Of a stretch of 6,779 bases of DNA, positions 5,815 through 6,779 are shown in pieces. This DNA comes from Prevotellaceae bacterium (GTDB lineage: Bacteria > Bacteroidota > Bacteroidia > Bacteroidales > UBA932): contig JAIRKV010000298.1 in the NCBI GenBank assembly GCA_031259935.1, positions 1 to 6,779 of the forward strand, written 5' to 3'. A program made the translations under genes and the position numbers. Each line of letters starts with the position of its first letter. The first letter of the stretch is position 1. The notes under the pieces were generated by a model that saw only the letters and a program-made list of their open reading frames with translations, made no database searches and had not been told where the DNA came from.

Positions 5815-6779
5815 TTAAACTTCTATCAACTCATAATTAACGGTTCCCAGTCCTATTTTTTCGGCATGCTGTAATCCTGCAAACCAGTTGGCATTCGGGT
5901 GTATAAGTTTAAATTTATCTTCGCCCGTCATATCGTGGTTGTGTTTTTTGTGAAGAGCGCTGTAAATATTTACTGGAGCCTTTTTCACCAGGTCGGCACA
6001 AGCCATGTCAAGCGCTACGAGGTCGAATGATGCTGCAATGCCAATATCGGCAACTATTGCAACATCGTTATGATTCCAGCAATCGCATTCGGGCGAAACG
6101 TTCATTATAAAATTTACATGAAAATTGGGTTTGCCGTCTAATACTGCTTTTGAATATTCGGCAATTTTGCAGTTCATGCGTTCCGAAGTTTCGCTGGTTG
6201 CAAGTACTGCCGATTCGTACTGGCAAAGCGCAACGCACTGTCCGCAGCCTGTGCATTTATGATAATCGATTACGGCGCATCGGTTAATAAGTTTTATGGC
6301 ATCGTGAGCGCAATGTTTCACGCATACGCCGCAGGCTTTGCATTTCTGTTCCACGATTTTGGGTTGGGATGTCGAATGCAGTTCAAGTTTTCCGCCTACG
6401 CTTGCGCTTCCCATGCCTGTATTTTTCAGCGCTCCGCCAAATCCTGCCTGTTCGTGTCCTTTGAAATGGTTCATACTGATAAAAATATCGGCATCGGCAA
6501 TTGCCGTACCTATTTTTGGAGATTTACAATATTCGCCGTCGAGTTTTATTTCACGATAATCAGTTCCTTTCAACCCGTCGGCAATTATAACGTTGCAATG
6601 CGTGGCAACAGGATTGAATCCATTTTCCATTGCGGCTTTCAAATGGTCGATTGCATTTGAGCGACCTCCAGAATATAAAGTATTAGAATCAGTAAGGAAT
6701 GGTTTTGCACCAAGTTGTTTAAGTATTTTTATCAATCTGGCTGCATAATTTGGTCGTATGTAAGCAAGATTTCCCGGTT
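5815..6779 (-). CDS. DUF362 family protein with two 4Fe-4S ferredoxin motifs (5' end outside window)
   Basis: The reading frame is open to the right edge of the window, so the N-terminus is missing and about 320 codons are visible. A TTG at 6733-6735 could be mistaken for the start, but the codons upstream of it read PGNLAYIRPNYAARL, which continues smoothly into IKILKQLGAKPFLTD and fits DUF362 proteins, so the true start lies beyond 6779. Two CxxCxxCxxxC motifs, CKACGVCVKHC (about 6310-6342) and CTGCGQCVALC (about 6223-6255), should each bind a [4Fe-4S] cluster. Other conserved-looking segments are MNHFKGHEQAGFGGALKN before the clusters and SPECDCW after them. No signal peptide or membrane segment is seen in the visible part, so a cytoplasmic location is likely but unproven. 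The biochemical role of DUF362 ferredoxin-like proteins is not known to me. It is the first visible gene of a likely two-gene unit with the exported C1 peptidase. Confidence 0.88.
   Translation of the reverse strand, partial: PGNLAYIRPNYAARLIKILKQLGAKPFLTDSNTLYSGGRSNAIDHLKAAMENGFNPVATHCNVIIADGLKGTDYREIKLDGEYCKSPKIGTAIADADIFISMNHFKGHEQAGFGGALKNTGMGSASVGGKLELHSTSQPKIVEQKCKACGVCVKHCAHDAIKLINRCAVIDYHKCTGCGQCVALCQYESAVLATSETSERMNCKIAEYSKAVLDGKPNFHVNFIMNVSPECDCWNHNDVAIVADIGIAASFDLVALDMACADLVKKAPVNIYSALHKKHNHDMTGEDKFKLIHPNANWFAGLQHAEKIGLGTVNYELIEV

Noticed and set aside
6259..6660. Plus-strand open frames of 133 and 73 codons
   Set aside because: Both are antisense to the DUF362 gene, including its ferredoxin motifs, and resemble no known protein.

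Overview
The window looks like chromosomal DNA of a member of the Bacteroidota, possibly of the order Bacteroidales. Four things point there: AT-rich intergenic DNA, starts preceded by A/T-rich leaders instead of Shine-Dalgarno sequences, matches to the Bacteroidota -7 promoter element TAnnTTTG, and a large secreted protein ending in a gliding-motility-type (CHU_C) C-terminal domain, the sorting signal of the type IX secretion system (T9SS). This assignment is inferred from sequence features, not from any database match.

Layout. Positions 1-520 hold no gene. They contain a 12-bp direct repeat, a MITE-like palindromic repeat of about 143 bp (51-193), several further inverted repeats, and a good promoter match (-7 element at 479-486). 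Next comes prfA (521-1606, plus strand), encoding peptide chain release factor 1. Convergent to it, 47 bp away, is a large minus-strand gene (1654-4269) for a secreted, multidomain zinc metalloprotease: reprolysin-like catalytic domain, cadherin-like domain, two Ig-like domains, an MBG domain and a T9SS C-terminal domain. A 303-bp gap (4270-4572) holds the terminator of the next gene and a candidate promoter for the metalloprotease. The minus-strand gene at 4573-5781 encodes an exported papain-fold cysteine peptidase of the bleomycin hydrolase/aminopeptidase C type. It follows, after 33 bp, a minus-strand DUF362 protein with two [4Fe-4S] ferredoxin motifs; that gene runs off the right edge of the window.

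How the genes relate. prfA is housekeeping and functionally separate. The DUF362 and C1 peptidase genes are probably cotranscribed, because of the short gap and the lack of a promoter match between them, but no biochemical link is evident. The metalloprotease probably has its own promoter directly behind the terminator of the C1 gene. Two adjacent exported peptidases of different catalytic class suggest a shared theme of extracytoplasmic peptide breakdown; that is inference. No convincing new multi-gene system was found. The items most worth a second look are the palindromic repeat, the exported bleomycin-hydrolase-like peptidase paired with a ferredoxin-type DUF362 protein, and the domain architecture of the T9SS metalloprotease.
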